From Pseudomonas sp. Leaf58 (GTDB lineage Bacteria > Pseudomonadota > Gammaproteobacteria > Pseudomonadales > Pseudomonadaceae), in assembly GCF_003627215.1 (NCBI RefSeq), contig NZ_CP032677.1, positions 1,555,501-1,619,500 on the forward strand: 64,000 nucleotides of DNA. The letters run 5' to 3'. The notes beneath the pieces are model-generated. The model was not told where the DNA came from and ran no database searches. It was given only the letters and a program-made list of their open reading frames with translations. Position 1 is the stretch's first letter. Every line of letters starts with the position of its first letter. Made by a program: the position numbers and the translations under genes. Positions 29,650 to 39,151 of the stretch are shown here, piece by piece.

Positions 29650-29687
29650 AAAATATGATGGGAATAATATTTCGATCATCATATTTT
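29650..29687. promoter_or_regulatory. TetR operator/promoter
   Basis: Perfect 11-bp inverted repeat: AAAATATGATG (29650-29660) and CATCATATTTT (29677-29687), spacer 16 bases. A TAATAT -10 candidate (29665-29670) sits in the spacer, so a bound repressor would block the promoter of the tetR gene at 29704. Confidence 0.7.
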
Positions 29688-29703
29688 GATTGGCGAGCGC
29701 CTG

Positions 29704-30243
29704 ATGAGCGACAAAAAGAGCAGAACCCGCGAACGCATCCTCGAAGCGGCACGCAGTGCTTTGATCCAGCACGGCCCGGCCGAGCCCAGCGTTAGCCAGG
29801 TGATGGGAGCGGCCGGCCTGACCGTCGGTGGCTTCTACGCCCACTTCGACAGCAAGGACGAACTGATGCTCGAAGCGTTTCGCCAGTTGCTGGGTGAGCG
29901 TCGCGCCTTGCTCGCCCAGGTCGACCCCAGCCTCGATGGTGCAGGGCGGCGAGCGCTGGCCAGTGCCTTCTACTTGTCGCGCAAGCACCGCGATGCAGAA
30001 GTGCACGCCTGCCCGCTGCCCAACTCGCTGGGTGAGATGCAGCGCCTGCCGGAGGCCTTCCGCGAGGTACTGGCCGAGCACATCGAGCTGATGACCGCTG
30101 CCATGGTTGACCGCCCCGAGGATGCCGACAAGGCCTTGGCCGACCTGGCCTTGATGGTCGGAGGCCTGGCGCTGGCCCGTGCCCTGGGTGCCGGCGAGCT
30201 GTCTGATCGTATTCTGCGCGCCGCCAAGTCGGCGGTGCTTTAA
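29704..30243 (+). CDS. TetR-family repressor of the hydrolase operon
   Basis: 179-residue regulator. The N-terminal DNA-binding domain spans about 6-50, with recognition-helix region AAGLTVGGFYAHFDSK; the C-terminal domain is typical of the TetR subgroup that includes YxaF/LmrA-like proteins, with a conserved CPLPNSLGEM segment. ATG 29704 is chosen over TTG 29686, which lies inside the operator arm. The adjacent perfect palindrome suggests autorepression, and the alpha/beta hydrolase starts 9 bases after the stop, so both are probably derepressed together by an unknown ligand. Confidence 0.87.
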   Translation: MSDKKSRTRERILEAARSALIQHGPAEPSVSQVMGAAGLTVGGFYAHFDSKDELMLEAFRQLLGERRALLAQVDPSLDGAGRRALASAFYLSRKHRDAEVHACPLPNSLGEMQRLPEAFREVLAEHIELMTAAMVDRPEDADKALADLALMVGGLALARALGAGELSDRILRAAKSAVL

Positions 30244-30252
30244 CCCTGGAGC

Positions 30253-31092
30253 ATGGCAATGACTACCCTGAACTGGATTCGTGGTGTCAACGGCACCCTG
30301 GGCCGCCTGGCCCCCGAGCATGTCGCGGGCAAGATGCGCCGTGCGTTCATGACCCCGCGCAACCTGCCGCCGCGGCACTGGGAGTTACCGCTGCTGGCCA
30401 GCGCCGAGCGCATTACCCTGCGCTTTGGTTTGTCTGCCCTGCGTTGGGGCCAGGGCCCAACCGTGCTGCTGATGCACGGCTGGGAAGGCCGCCCGACCCA
30501 GTTTGCCGCCTTGATCCAGACGTTGGTTCAGGCTGGGCATACCGTGGTATCGCTGGAAGGGCCGGGGCATGGCCATTCACCGGGGGCGCAGGCGCATGTG
30601 GTGCTGTTTGCCCGGGCGTTGTTGGAGGCCGCCGCCGAGTTGCCGCCGCTGCGTGCGGTGATTGGCCATTCGATGGGTGGGGCCAGTGTGCTGCTGGCCT
30701 TGCAGATGGGGCTGCGTGCGGAGGCGGCGGTGAGCATTGCTGCACCGGCGCAGTTACTCGGTGTGTTGCGTGGTTTTGCCCATCGCCTGGGGTTGCCAAC
30801 GCGGGCAAGGGCGGCGTTCATTCGCCAGGTGGAGCGCGATGTGGGCATGCAGATTGCGCGGCTGGATGTCAGTGGCTACCAGCTGGAGCTGCCGGGGCTG
30901 GTGGTGCATGCCGCCGATGATGCGCTGGTGCCGGCCGGCGAGGCCAAGGTTATTCACAAGGCCTGGTTCGATAGCCGGCTGCTGCTGCTGGATGAGGGGG
31001 GGCACCAGCGGGTGCTGGCTGACCCGCGGCTGAGCGAAGCAGTGCTCGAATTGCTGGCGCGTGCTGCTGCGCCGGCATGGCAAAGCGCCTGA
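30253..31092 (+). CDS. Alpha/beta-fold hydrolase
   Basis: Serine hydrolase of 279 residues. Nucleophile elbow GHSMGG (Ser140), probable acid Asp223 in HAADDALVP and base His251 in DEGGHQRV; oxyanion loop LLMHGWEG. No signal peptide, so cytoplasmic. An in-frame ATG at 30259 is an alternative start. It is cotranscribed with the upstream tetR, which probably senses the substrate or product. The natural ester or other substrate is unknown. Confidence 0.87.
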   Translation: MAMTTLNWIRGVNGTLGRLAPEHVAGKMRRAFMTPRNLPPRHWELPLLASAERITLRFGLSALRWGQGPTVLLMHGWEGRPTQFAALIQTLVQAGHTVVSLEGPGHGHSPGAQAHVVLFARALLEAAAELPPLRAVIGHSMGGASVLLALQMGLRAEAAVSIAAPAQLLGVLRGFAHRLGLPTRARAAFIRQVERDVGMQIARLDVSGYQLELPGLVVHAADDALVPAGEAKVIHKAWFDSRLLLLDEGGHQRVLADPRLSEAVLELLARAAAPAWQSA

Positions 31093-31188
31093 TGGCTTGC
31101 CGGCGATGAGGCCGGTAAATCCAGCACAGGGGCTGGACATTGCCCCGCAGGTCGCTGCTAAATCCCCTTTTGTGCCAAGGAAGCGAAC

Positions 31189-31623
31189 ATGAGCTGGGAC
31201 CTGGCAACACCCTTCGTCATCGACCTGTGCGTCGGCAGTGAGGACATCGACGGCCTCGGCCACGCTAACAATGCGGTCTACGTCACTTGGTTGGAGCGTT
31301 GCGCCTGGCGCCATTCCCAGCGCCTGGGCCTGGACCTTGCCGAGTATCGCCGGCTGGATCGTGCCATGGCCGTGGTGCGCCACGAAATCGACTATTTGGC
31401 TGCCGCCTACGAGGATGACGAACTGCAGTTGGCTACTTGGATCATCCACTGGGACCAACGCCTGCGCATGACCCGGCGCTTTCAGCTCAAGCGCCCGCGT
31501 GATGGTGTGACCTTGCTGCGCGCTCAAACCACCTTTGCTTGCATCGAGTTGTCCAGCGGCAAGCCCAAGCGCATGCCAGCGGAATTCCTCGACGGTTACG
31601 GCCCGGCGCTGATCGGCGCCTGA
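31189..31623 (+). CDS. Acyl-CoA thioesterase, 4HBT hotdog fold
   Basis: Small hotdog-fold thioesterase of 144 residues, like YbgC/4-hydroxybenzoyl-CoA thioesterases. The motif [18 protein letters not shown] matches the family active site DxxGHvNNxxYl. Cytoplasmic, expected to hydrolyse acyl-CoA or acyl-ACP; the chain is unknown. An AAGGAAG Shine-Dalgarno precedes the ATG. It lies 96 bases after the hydrolase gene and 50 before dusC. Confidence 0.86.
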   Translation: MSWDLATPFVIDLCVGSEDIDGLGHANNAVYVTWLERCAWRHSQRLGLDLAEYRRLDRAMAVVRHEIDYLAAAYEDDELQLATWIIHWDQRLRMTRRFQLKRPRDGVTLLRAQTTFACIELSSGKPKRMPAEFLDGYGPALIGA

Positions 31624-31673
31624 AACACCGGCAATGTTTGCTAGACTGCCGCTTTTTCCGCCGAGACCCCGCT

Positions 31674-32645
31674 ATGCAAATTGCCCTGGCCCCCATGGAG
31701 GGGCTGGTCGACAACATCCTACGCGACGTGCTGACCCGCGTGGGCGGTATCGACTGGTGCGTCACCGAGTTCATTCGTGTGTGCGACCGCCTGTTGCCGC
31801 CGTCTTCGTTCAACAAGCTGGCGCCTGAACTGCGCCAGGGCGCGCGCACAGCTGCTGGGGTGCCCATGCGCGTGCAGTTGTTGGGTTCGGACCCGGTGTG
31901 CCTGGCAGAAAACGCCGCGCTGGCCTGCGAGTTGGGGGCGCCGGTGATCGACCTGAACTTCGGTTGCCCGGCCAAGACTGTGAACAAGTCCCGCGGTGGT
32001 GCGGTGCTGCTCAAGGAGCCGGAGTTGCTGCACGCAATTGTGCGTGAAGTGCGCCGCGCCGTGCCGGCGCATATCCCGGTCACCGCGAAGATGCGGCTGG
32101 GCTTCGACAGCCCCGATGGCGCGCTGGACTGCGCCACCGCGCTAGCCGAGGGCGGCTCGGCGCACCTGGTGGTGCATGCGCGGACCAAGGTCGAAGGCTA
32201 CAAGCCGCCGGCCCACTGGGAGTGGGTGGCGCGGGTGCAGGATGTGGTCAAGGTGCCGGTGTTCGCCAATGGCGAAATATGGACCGTGGACGACTGGCGA
32301 CGCTGCCGTGAGGTCAGTGGTGCCGATGACATCATGCTGGGCCGCGGGCTGGTCTCGCGCCCCGACCTGGGCTTGCAGATTGCTGCGGCGCGTGACGGGC
32401 GGGCCTATCAGCCGATGAGTTGGGATGACCTGCTGCCATTGTTGCGTGAGTTTTGGCGCCAGGCTCAGGCCAAGCTGTCGCCACGGTATGCGCCGGGGCG
32501 GTTGAAGCAGTGGCTGGCGATGCTGACTCGCAGTTATCCCGAGGCGGTGGTGCTGTTTGCCGAGTTGCGCCGGGAAGATGATTGCGTGCGGATCAGCCGG
32601 TTGCTGGGGGTTGAGATGCAGGCGCTTGAAGCTTGTGTTGCCTGA
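31674..32645 (+). CDS. dusC: tRNA-dihydrouridine(16) synthase
   Basis: FMN enzyme that reduces uridine 16 of tRNA to dihydrouridine. It has 323 residues, begins [13 protein letters not shown], and carries the catalytic Cys98 in [15 protein letters not shown]. It is assigned to DusC from the N-terminus and length. ATG 31674 fits the family start. A TAGACT -10-like hexamer at about 31642-31647 suggests its own promoter. A REP element follows the stop. Confidence 0.91.
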   Translation: MQIALAPMEGLVDNILRDVLTRVGGIDWCVTEFIRVCDRLLPPSSFNKLAPELRQGARTAAGVPMRVQLLGSDPVCLAENAALACELGAPVIDLNFGCPAKTVNKSRGGAVLLKEPELLHAIVREVRRAVPAHIPVTAKMRLGFDSPDGALDCATALAEGGSAHLVVHARTKVEGYKPPAHWEWVARVQDVVKVPVFANGEIWTVDDWRRCREVSGADDIMLGRGLVSRPDLGLQIAAARDGRAYQPMSWDDLLPLLREFWRQAQAKLSPRYAPGRLKQWLAMLTRSYPEAVVLFAELRREDDCVRISRLLGVEMQALEACVA

Positions 32646-32682
32646 TAGGGCCTTTTCGCGGGTAAACCCGCTCCTACACACC
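32643..32682. repeat. REP element after dusC
   Basis: Reads through TTTTCGCGGGTAAACCCGCTCC and ends CTACACACC; core palindrome CGCGGGTAAACCCGC. Confidence 0.75.
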
Positions 32683-32735
32683 AAAAGGGCCCGCACATCC
32701 GGCGCAAAAAAATTGGATTTTTTTTTTGCATCCCT

Positions 32736-32763
32736 CTTGAAAGCGTTTCCTCCAACCCTATCT
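32736..32763 (+). promoter_or_regulatory. Sigma32 heat-shock promoter of ibpA
   Basis: CTTGAAA (32736-32742), 13 bases, CCCTATCT (32756-32763), close to the RpoH consensus CTTGAAA-N13-15-CCCCATNT. Confidence 0.85.
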
Positions 32764-32770
32764 CTTGAGT

Positions 32771-32831
32771 ACGCGATGCCGAAGTCGGGTCGCGTAGTGA
32801 CTTACTTGCTGAATCTCAGGAGTTTATGACC
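32771..32831 (+). promoter_or_regulatory. ROSE-type RNA thermometer in ibpA leader
   Basis: The leader forms a first hairpin with arms ACGCGA (32771-32776) and TCGCGT (32790-32795), which also encloses a CCGA/TCGG stem. In the second, CTTGCT (32805-32810) pairs with the Shine-Dalgarno AGGAG (32818-32822), leaving a bulged G. The U(U/C)GCU motif opposite the ribosome site is the signature of ROSE elements, which melt on heating. Confidence 0.8.
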
Positions 32832-33275
32832 ATGACTACCGCTTTCTCTCTTGCTCCACTGTTCCGCCATTCCGTTGGTTTCGACCGTTTCAACGACCTG
32901 TTCGAATCCGCAGCACGTAACGAGGCCGGTAGCAGCTACCCGCCCTACAACGTGGAAAAGCATGGCGATGACCACTACCGCATCGTGGTTGCCGCAGCCG
33001 GTTTCCAGGAGCAGGACCTTGACCTACAGGTCGAAAAAGGGGTTCTGACTGTGATCGGTGGCAAGCGCGAAAATGACGCCGCTGAAGTGACTTACCTGCA
33101 CCAGGGTATCGCGCAGCGTGCCTTCAAGCTGTCGTTCCGCTTGGCTGACCATATCGAAGTGAAGGCCGCCGGCCTGGCCAATGGCCTGCTCAGCATCGAC
33201 CTGCTGCGCATCGTGCCAGAAGAAGCCAAGGCCAAGCGCATCCCGATCAATGGTGACAAACCAGCGCTGAACTGA
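32832..33275 (+). CDS. ibpA: Small heat-shock protein IbpA/Hsp20
   Basis: ATP-independent chaperone of 147 residues that holds unfolded proteins. The alpha-crystallin domain spans about 38-125, starting at YPPYNVEKHGDDHYRI, with ANGLLSIDL near its end. ATG 32832 is chosen over 32826 because AGGAG is then 9 bases away and the start aligns with the P. aeruginosa IbpA start as I recall it. It is doubly heat-controlled: sigma32 promoter and RNA thermometer. A strong terminator follows. Confidence 0.94.
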   Translation: MTTAFSLAPLFRHSVGFDRFNDLFESAARNEAGSSYPPYNVEKHGDDHYRIVVAAAGFQEQDLDLQVEKGVLTVIGGKRENDAAEVTYLHQGIAQRAFKLSFRLADHIEVKAAGLANGLLSIDLLRIVPEEAKAKRIPINGDKPALN

Positions 33276-33288
33276 TTGCGCGGAAGTG

Positions 33289-33316
33289 AAAAAGGGCACC
33301 CTCGGGTGCCCTTTTT
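33289..33316 (+). terminator. Terminator of ibpA
   Basis: Stem AAGGGCACC/GGTGCCCTT with a CTCG loop, A and T flanks; usable from both strands and so also for the converging GGDEF/EAL gene. Confidence 0.9.
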
Positions 33317-33350
33317 TGTGCCCTTCACGGGTTCCGACAAAGGGTTCGCG

Positions 33351-36300
33351 TCAGTAATCGGCGGGGGCTTCCAGCAACATCTGCCGAAACTCCGGTAGCG
33401 GCAATGGCCGGCTGTGCAGATAGCCCTGATACAAGTGGCAGCCCAGCCGCTCCAAAAACTCCAGCTGCTCAGTCAGCTCCACCCCTTCGGCAATCACCGT
33501 CAGCTCCAGGCTACGGGCCATGGCGACGATGGCGCGGACGATCTCGGCGTCGTTGGGGTCAATCGGTGCGTCGCGCACGAACGTCTGGTCGATTTTCAGC
33601 GTATCTACCGGCAAACGCTTCAAATAGGTCAGCGAGGAATAACCGGTGCCGAAGTCATCCATGGCAAAACTTACCCCGTAACGCTTCAACTCACGCATTT
33701 TGCTGATGGTATCTTCGAGGTTCTGGATAACGATGCCTTCGGTGATTTCCAGCTTCAGCATCTGCCGTGGCAGGCGGTAGTCATCCAGGCTGCGCAGCAC
33801 CCGCCCGACAAAGTCGTTCTGGCGGAATTGCCGCGGGCTGATGTTCACGCACAGGCTGAAATCATCGGCGTCGATCAGCCCGTCGCCCAGCATGCGGGCG
33901 CAGGCGTCACAAGCTTCGTCGAGAATCCAGCTGCCAACCTCCAGGATCAGGCCGCTTTCTTCCAGCACTTGGATGAATTGCGCGGGCGGTTGCTGGCCCA
34001 GCTGTGGGTGGTGCCAGCGCAGCAGCACCTCGGCCCCGACGATACGGTTGTCGCGGGCGTCCACCTGTGGCTGAAAGTGCAGCGCCAGTTCGCCGCGGGC
34101 CAGGGCCAGGCGCAGGTCGTTTTCCATGCGCAGGCGCTCGCTGGCGGCCTTTTGCATGGTGGTGTGGAACAGCTGGGTGGTGTTGCGCCCGGAATCCTTG
34201 GCCCGGTACAGGGCGATGTCGGCGCGCTTGAGCAGGTCGGCTGGGGTGGCACCGTGGTCAGGGATCAGCGCCACGCCGATGCTGGGCGTCACCTGCAGGC
34301 GCTGGCCATCCAGCGACATCGGCTCGGCCAGCAGTTCACGCAGGGTGTCGGCCAGTTCGCGAACCTTTTCTTCGACCAGCTCGCGGCTGCCTTCCAGGCC
34401 GCTGAGCAAGACCACGAACTCATCGCCACCCAGGCGCGCCACGGTGTCTTCCAGGCGCACGCTGGCTTCCAGGCGGGCGGTGATGATTTTCAGCACCGTA
34501 TCGCCCACCGGGTGGCCCAGCGAGTCGTTGATGTGTTTGAAATGGTCAAGGTCAAGGAACAGCAGGGCGCCGCGCAGGTTGTGGCGCTTGAGCAGGGCGA
34601 TCTGCTGGCTCAGGCGGTCCATCAGCAGGGCGCGGTTGGGCAGGTTGGTCAGCGGGTCGTGATAGGCCAGATGGCGAATCTGCGCTTGGGCATTTTTCAG
34701 CTGGCTGACATCCCGGGCGGTCAGCAGCAGGCAATCCACCTCGTTGAGGTTAATCGGCTCCACCGACACCTCCACAGTGAGGATATCGCCCCGTTTATTG
34801 CGCCCGAGCATCTCGCGGTGGTGCACCCGGCCGCGCTCGCGCAACTCGGCCAGCAGGGCGCCGCGCTGCTTGTCGTCGGCCCAGATGCCAATTTCGTACA
34901 CTGTGTGGCCCACCACTTCGGCAGCGCTGTAGCCGGTCAGGCGGCAGAAGCCGTCGTTGATTTCCAGGTAGCGGCCGCTGTGGCGTTCGGTGATGGTGAT
35001 GGCGTCGGGGCTGGAGTGGAAGGCCTTGGCGAACTTCTCCTCGCTGGACTTCAGCGCCGCCTCGGCCCGCTGCTGCTGGGTGATGTCGCGCAGGGTGGTA
35101 ACGCTACAAGGCTGGTCGTCGACGGTGATAAGGCGGCTGGAAATCACGCAGGTCAGCGGGGTGCCATTGTGGTGATTGACCACCACCGCGACATTGCTCA
35201 GGGCTTGCTCGCGGATTACCCGTTCGATGCGTTGCGCGCGCTCGATCGACTCGGCCCACAAGCCGATTTCCTCAGCGGTGCGGCCGATCACCTGGTCGGT
35301 GCCCCAACCAAAGGTCTGAGTGAAGGCCGGGTTGATCTCGATGAACTGGCCGGTGTCTTGGCGGGTGACGCAAATGGGGTCGGGGCTGACTTGGAACAGG
35401 CTGGCGAACTTCTCCTCAGAGGCGCTCAGGCGCTGTTCGCGCTCCACTTGGTCGGTGATGTCGAGCAAGGTGCCGGCCATGCGCAGCGGGTTGCCCTGGT
35501 CGTCGCGGTACAGCCGGGCACGGCTTTCGATGTAGCGCGAGATGCCATTTTCCAGCTGCACCCGATAGGTGATCTGGTAGTTGCCGGCCGGCCCTTCACG
35601 CAAGCTGCGATAGGCCTGGCGCATCACGTTGCGCTCCTGCTCCGGTACCCCTTCGAAAAAGGCGTCGAACGATTCGTGAAAGGGGGTGGGCGGCAGGCCG
35701 TGCAGCTGCGCAGCGCGGGCCGAGCCATAGAGCATGCCGCTGGGGATATGCCAGTCCCAGGTGCCCAGCTGTGCCGAGTCCAGGGCCAGGTCCAGGCGTT
35801 CCTGGCTGTCCTTCAGGGCCTGCTCGGCGCGTTTGCGTTCAGTGGTATCGATAAAGGTGCTGAGGAGGAAGGTCACGCCCTCCAGTTCGATACCCTGGGT
35901 GCAGAGGATGCCGTCATGCACCTTGCCGCTGGTGGCGCGAAACTGCACTTCCAGGATCAGCGGGCCGCTGTTGGTCCGGGTCGACTCCATCAGTTGGTGG
36001 CGCTGTTCGGGGTTGACCCACAGGCCCAGCTCCAGGCTGGTCTTGCCGATCACCTGGCTGCCGGGCCAGCCGAACATATCCTCGAAATGCTGGTTGACCT
36101 CGAAAATCATGCCGTCATGCCGGCGGGTCAGCAAAATGGCGTTGGGGCTGAGGTGAAACAGGGTAGCGAAGCGTTTTTCCGAATTGATCAGCGCCGTTTC
36201 CCGCTCGCGCTGGCGGGTGATCTCACGGATTACCCCGATCATCTGCGGCCGGCCATGCGGGTCGTGGGTCAGGCTGCCGTTGATCTCCAGCCAGTGCAGG

Positions 36301-36647
36301 CTGCCGTCCGGCCAACGAATGCGGTGGCGCATGGCCTGTTCTACCGGTTCGCCGTTGACCACGGCCTGGAATACCTGGCGCGTGCGGGCGCGGTCCTCCT
36401 CGGGCAGCAGGTCGAGGTAGTCGACGTCGGCGGGTAGCGGGCGCTGCGGGTCGAAGCCAAATAGCGCCTGGGTGCCGCGTGACCAGCTGACCCGGCCGCT
36501 TTCGATATCCCACAGCCAGGCACCCAGGCGCGCGCCGTTGAGCGCGGCCAGCAGTTGCGGGGCGTTCTGCCAGGCCTGTTCCGACGCCTGGGGGTCGGCC
36601 GCTGATATACGCGGCAGGCGCAAAAAACGCTTTGCTGATTTGGGCAT
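33351..36647 (-). CDS. Five-PAS GGDEF/EAL cyclic-di-GMP protein
   Basis: 1098-residue signalling protein that should make and/or degrade cyclic di-GMP. Domains in order: PAS1 about 33-150, PAS2 155-275, PAS3 285-405, PAS4 410-530, PAS5 535-650, GGDEF about 665-825, EAL about 840-1090. The cyclase site is intact (RLGGDEFVVLL, Gly740-Phe744). The phosphodiesterase signature reads EVL instead of EAL (Glu873), and the other catalytic residues are kept: DDFGTGYSS (Asp997, Asp998), Lys1018 in TLKID and Glu1054 in IAEGVE. No signal peptide or membrane helix is seen, so it is probably cytosolic. It stands alone between ibpA and a LysR gene. Which activity dominates is not readable. Confidence 0.92.
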   Translation of the reverse strand: MPKSAKRFLRLPRISAADPQASEQAWQNAPQLLAALNGARLGAWLWDIESGRVSWSRGTQALFGFDPQRPLPADVDYLDLLPEEDRARTRQVFQAVVNGEPVEQAMRHRIRWPDGSLHWLEINGSLTHDPHGRPQMIGVIREITRQRERETALINSEKRFATLFHLSPNAILLTRRHDGMIFEVNQHFEDMFGWPGSQVIGKTSLELGLWVNPEQRHQLMESTRTNSGPLILEVQFRATSGKVHDGILCTQGIELEGVTFLLSTFIDTTERKRAEQALKDSQERLDLALDSAQLGTWDWHIPSGMLYGSARAAQLHGLPPTPFHESFDAFFEGVPEQERNVMRQAYRSLREGPAGNYQITYRVQLENGISRYIESRARLYRDDQGNPLRMAGTLLDITDQVEREQRLSASEEKFASLFQVSPDPICVTRQDTGQFIEINPAFTQTFGWGTDQVIGRTAEEIGLWAESIERAQRIERVIREQALSNVAVVVNHHNGTPLTCVISSRLITVDDQPCSVTTLRDITQQQRAEAALKSSEEKFAKAFHSSPDAITITERHSGRYLEINDGFCRLTGYSAAEVVGHTVYEIGIWADDKQRGALLAELRERGRVHHREMLGRNKRGDILTVEVSVEPINLNEVDCLLLTARDVSQLKNAQAQIRHLAYHDPLTNLPNRALLMDRLSQQIALLKRHNLRGALLFLDLDHFKHINDSLGHPVGDTVLKIITARLEASVRLEDTVARLGGDEFVVLLSGLEGSRELVEEKVRELADTLRELLAEPMSLDGQRLQVTPSIGVALIPDHGATPADLLKRADIALYRAKDSGRNTTQLFHTTMQKAASERLRMENDLRLALARGELALHFQPQVDARDNRIVGAEVLLRWHHPQLGQQPPAQFIQVLEESGLILEVGSWILDEACDACARMLGDGLIDADDFSLCVNISPRQFRQNDFVGRVLRSLDDYRLPRQMLKLEITEGIVIQNLEDTISKMRELKRYGVSFAMDDFGTGYSSLTYLKRLPVDTLKIDQTFVRDAPIDPNDAEIVRAIVAMARSLELTVIAEGVELTEQLEFLERLGCHLYQGYLHSRPLPLPEFRQMLLEAPADY

Positions 36648-36708
36648 CGGTACCAGACCTTTGGCGTGTGACGCGTCCTTGGAGTTGGAATACCGGGCTG
36701 ACAGCCGG

Positions 36709-37587
36709 TCAGGCGGGCCCTGCGTGGCTGTCGAGCAGGGCCATGAATGCCCTGGCCGCGTTCGATAGCGTACGCTCCGTGTGCAAAATGTAGCCTAGCT
36801 GGCGCGACAGCTGTATGCCGGGCAAGGCGATGGGTGCAACCTGTTCGTCGAGCATGGTGCGCGGCAGTACGCTCCAGGCCAGGCCGATCGACACCATCAT
36901 CTTGATGGTTTCCAGGTAGTTGGTGCTCATGGCGATGTTCGGCGTCAGGCCCTGGCTTTCGAACAGGCGCTGGACAATATGGTGGGTAAAGGTGTTGCCG
37001 CCGGGGAACACCGCCGGGTGGCGGGCAACGTCGGCCAGGCTGACCGCCTGGTTGTTGGCCAGCGGGTGCTCGGGGGCGGCCACGAAGTCCAGGGCGTCGT
37101 CCCACACCGGCACCGCCTGGACCAGGTGGTGCGGCTCGGGCGCCAGGGTGATCACGGCAATTTCGGCGCGGCCATGCAGAATCTCGTCGTAGGCCTGTTC
37201 CGAATCCATGAACTGAATATCCAGCGCCACCGCTGGGTATTGACGGGTGAATGCCCGCAATAGCGGGGGCAGGCGGTGCAGGCCGATGTGATGGCTGGTG
37301 GCCAGGGTTAGGCGACCACTCACTTCCCCGGTCAAATTGGTCAGCGCCCGGCGGGTATCATCAAGCACATTGAGAATCTGGTAGGCCCGTGGCAACAAGG
37401 CGCGCCCGGCCTCAGTCAAGGTCACCTCGCGGCCCAGGCGGTCGAACAGGCGCACGTCCAGTTGCTGCTCCAGGCCGGCGATGCGTTTGCTGATGGCCGG
37501 CTGGGTCAAGTGCAGGCGCTCCCCCGCGCCAGAGAAGCTGCCGGTTTCGGCGATGGCGATAAAGGCGCTGAGGTTGGCCAGGTCCAT
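36709..37587 (-). CDS. LysR-type transcriptional regulator
   Basis: 292-residue LTTR. The N-terminal winged helix-turn-helix (about 1-60) includes SGAGERLHLTQPAISKRI; the rest is the periplasmic-binding-protein-like effector domain. It is divergent from leuC with 130 bases between them, the classic arrangement for control of the neighbouring operon, and the same pairing is known in P. aeruginosa. An effector such as a leucine-pathway intermediate is plausible but not shown. Confidence 0.9.
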   Translation of the reverse strand: MDLANLSAFIAIAETGSFSGAGERLHLTQPAISKRIAGLEQQLDVRLFDRLGREVTLTEAGRALLPRAYQILNVLDDTRRALTNLTGEVSGRLTLATSHHIGLHRLPPLLRAFTRQYPAVALDIQFMDSEQAYDEILHGRAEIAVITLAPEPHHLVQAVPVWDDALDFVAAPEHPLANNQAVSLADVARHPAVFPGGNTFTHHIVQRLFESQGLTPNIAMSTNYLETIKMMVSIGLAWSVLPRTMLDEQVAPIALPGIQLSRQLGYILHTERTLSNAARAFMALLDSHAGPA

Positions 37588-37626
37588 AGCTTGAATTCCT
37601 GATGGTTATGCAAAGCATGAAAATTA

Positions 37627-37643
37627 TGAATTTGAGTTATTCA
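37627..37643. promoter_or_regulatory. Candidate LysR-regulator binding site
   Basis: TGAAT-N7-ATTCA dyad, AT-rich, midway between the LysR start and leuC; fits the T-N11-A idea of LTTR boxes only loosely. Confidence 0.35.
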
Positions 37644-37717
37644 ATCTATCGCCATAGCATCGTCCGTACAAGCCAAGGGGTCTTTGGCATAGAAAGACGC
37701 TGATGAGGAACAGTCTG

Positions 37718-39151
37718 ATGGCTGGCAAAACGCTCTACGACAAACTCTGGGAAGCCCATGAGGTCAAGCGCCGCGATGACGGCTCGTCCTTGATCTACAT
37801 CGACCGCCACATCATTCATGAAGTGACGTCGCCCCAGGCCTTCGAAGGCCTGCGCCTGGCCAACCGCAAACCGTGGCGCATCGACACCAATATCGCCACC
37901 CCCGACCACAACGTGCCGACCACGCCAGAGCGCAAGGGCGGTATCGACGCCATCGTCGACCAGGTGTCGCGCCTGCAGGTGCAGACCCTCGACGAGAACT
38001 GTGACGAATACGGCATCGTCGAATTCAAGATGAACGACGAACGCCAAGGCATCGTCCACGTCATCAGCCCTGAGCAGGGTGCCACCTTGCCGGGCATGAC
38101 CGTGGTCTGCGGCGACTCGCACACCTCCACCCATGGCGCCTTCGGTGCCTTGGCCCACGGCATCGGCACTTCGGAGGTGGAGCATGTGCTTGCCACCCAG
38201 TGCCTGGTCGCCAAAAAGATGAAGAACATGCTGGTGCGCGTGGAAGGCCAATTGCCTGCCGGCGTTACCGCCAAGGACATCGTCCTGGCCGTGATCGGCA
38301 AAATCGGCACCGCCGGTGGCAACGGCCACGCCATGGAGTTCGCGGGCAGCGCCATCCGCGAATTGTCGATGGAAGGCCGCATGACCATCTGCAACATGTC
38401 CATCGAGGCCGGCGCCCGCGTTGGCCTGGTGGCCACCGACGCCACTACCATTGCATACGTCGAAGGCCGCCCGTACGCGCCGAAGGGCGAGCAGTGGAAG
38501 CAAGCGGTCGAATCGTGGAAAGACTTGGTCTCGGATGACGACGCCGTGTTCGACACCGTGGTCGAACTGGACGCTGCGCAGATCAAGCCGCAGGTCAGCT
38601 GGGGCACCTCGCCCGAGATGGTGCTGGCCGTCGACCAGCGCGTGCCCGACCCGGCTGCCGAAGCCGACCTGGTCAAGCGTGGTTCGATCGAGCGCGCCTT
38701 GAAGTACATGGGCCTCACCGCCAACCAGGCGATCACCGATATCCAACTGGACCGCGTGTTCATTGGCTCGTGCACCAACTCGCGTATCGAAGACCTGCGC
38801 GCCGCGGCGGAAATCGCCAAGGGCCGCAAAGTGGCCGCTACCGTCAAGCAGGCCATCGTCGTACCAGGCTCGGGCCTGGTCAAGGCTCAGGCCGAGCGTG
38901 AAGGCCTGGACAAGATTTTCCTCGAAGCCGGTTTTGAATGGCGTGAACCCGGCTGCTCGATGTGCCTGGCGATGAACCCGGACCGCCTGGAGAGTGGCGA
39001 GCACTGCGCGTCCACCTCCAACCGCAACTTCGAAGGCCGTCAGGGCGCCGGTGGCCGTACCCACCTGGTCAGCCCGGCCATGGCCGCCGCCGCTGCGGTA
39101 ACCGGCCACTTCATCGATGTCCGCGAGTTGATCCAAGGGAGTGCAGCATGA
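37718..39151 (+). CDS. leuC: 3-isopropylmalate dehydratase large subunit
   Basis: Aconitase-family large subunit; with LeuD it isomerises 2- to 3-isopropylmalate in leucine synthesis. It has 477 residues. The 4Fe-4S ligands are Cys in GSCTNSR and the pair in [14 protein letters not shown] 37718 follows AGGA with 8-base spacing; ATG 37703 is less likely. It overlaps leuD by 4 bases (ATGA). Confidence 0.97.
   Translation: MAGKTLYDKLWEAHEVKRRDDGSSLIYIDRHIIHEVTSPQAFEGLRLANRKPWRIDTNIATPDHNVPTTPERKGGIDAIVDQVSRLQVQTLDENCDEYGIVEFKMNDERQGIVHVISPEQGATLPGMTVVCGDSHTSTHGAFGALAHGIGTSEVEHVLATQCLVAKKMKNMLVRVEGQLPAGVTAKDIVLAVIGKIGTAGGNGHAMEFAGSAIRELSMEGRMTICNMSIEAGARVGLVATDATTIAYVEGRPYAPKGEQWKQAVESWKDLVSDDDAVFDTVVELDAAQIKPQVSWGTSPEMVLAVDQRVPDPAAEADLVKRGSIERALKYMGLTANQAITDIQLDRVFIGSCTNSRIEDLRAAAEIAKGRKVAATVKQAIVVPGSGLVKAQAEREGLDKIFLEAGFEWREPGCSMCLAMNPDRLESGEHCASTSNRNFEGRQGAGGRTHLVSPAMAAAAAVTGHFIDVRELIQGSAA

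Noticed and set aside
33414..36437. 1007-codon open frame on the plus strand
   Set aside because: Antisense shadow of the PAS-GGDEF-EAL gene; composition is typical of a complementary frame and no domain is recognisable.
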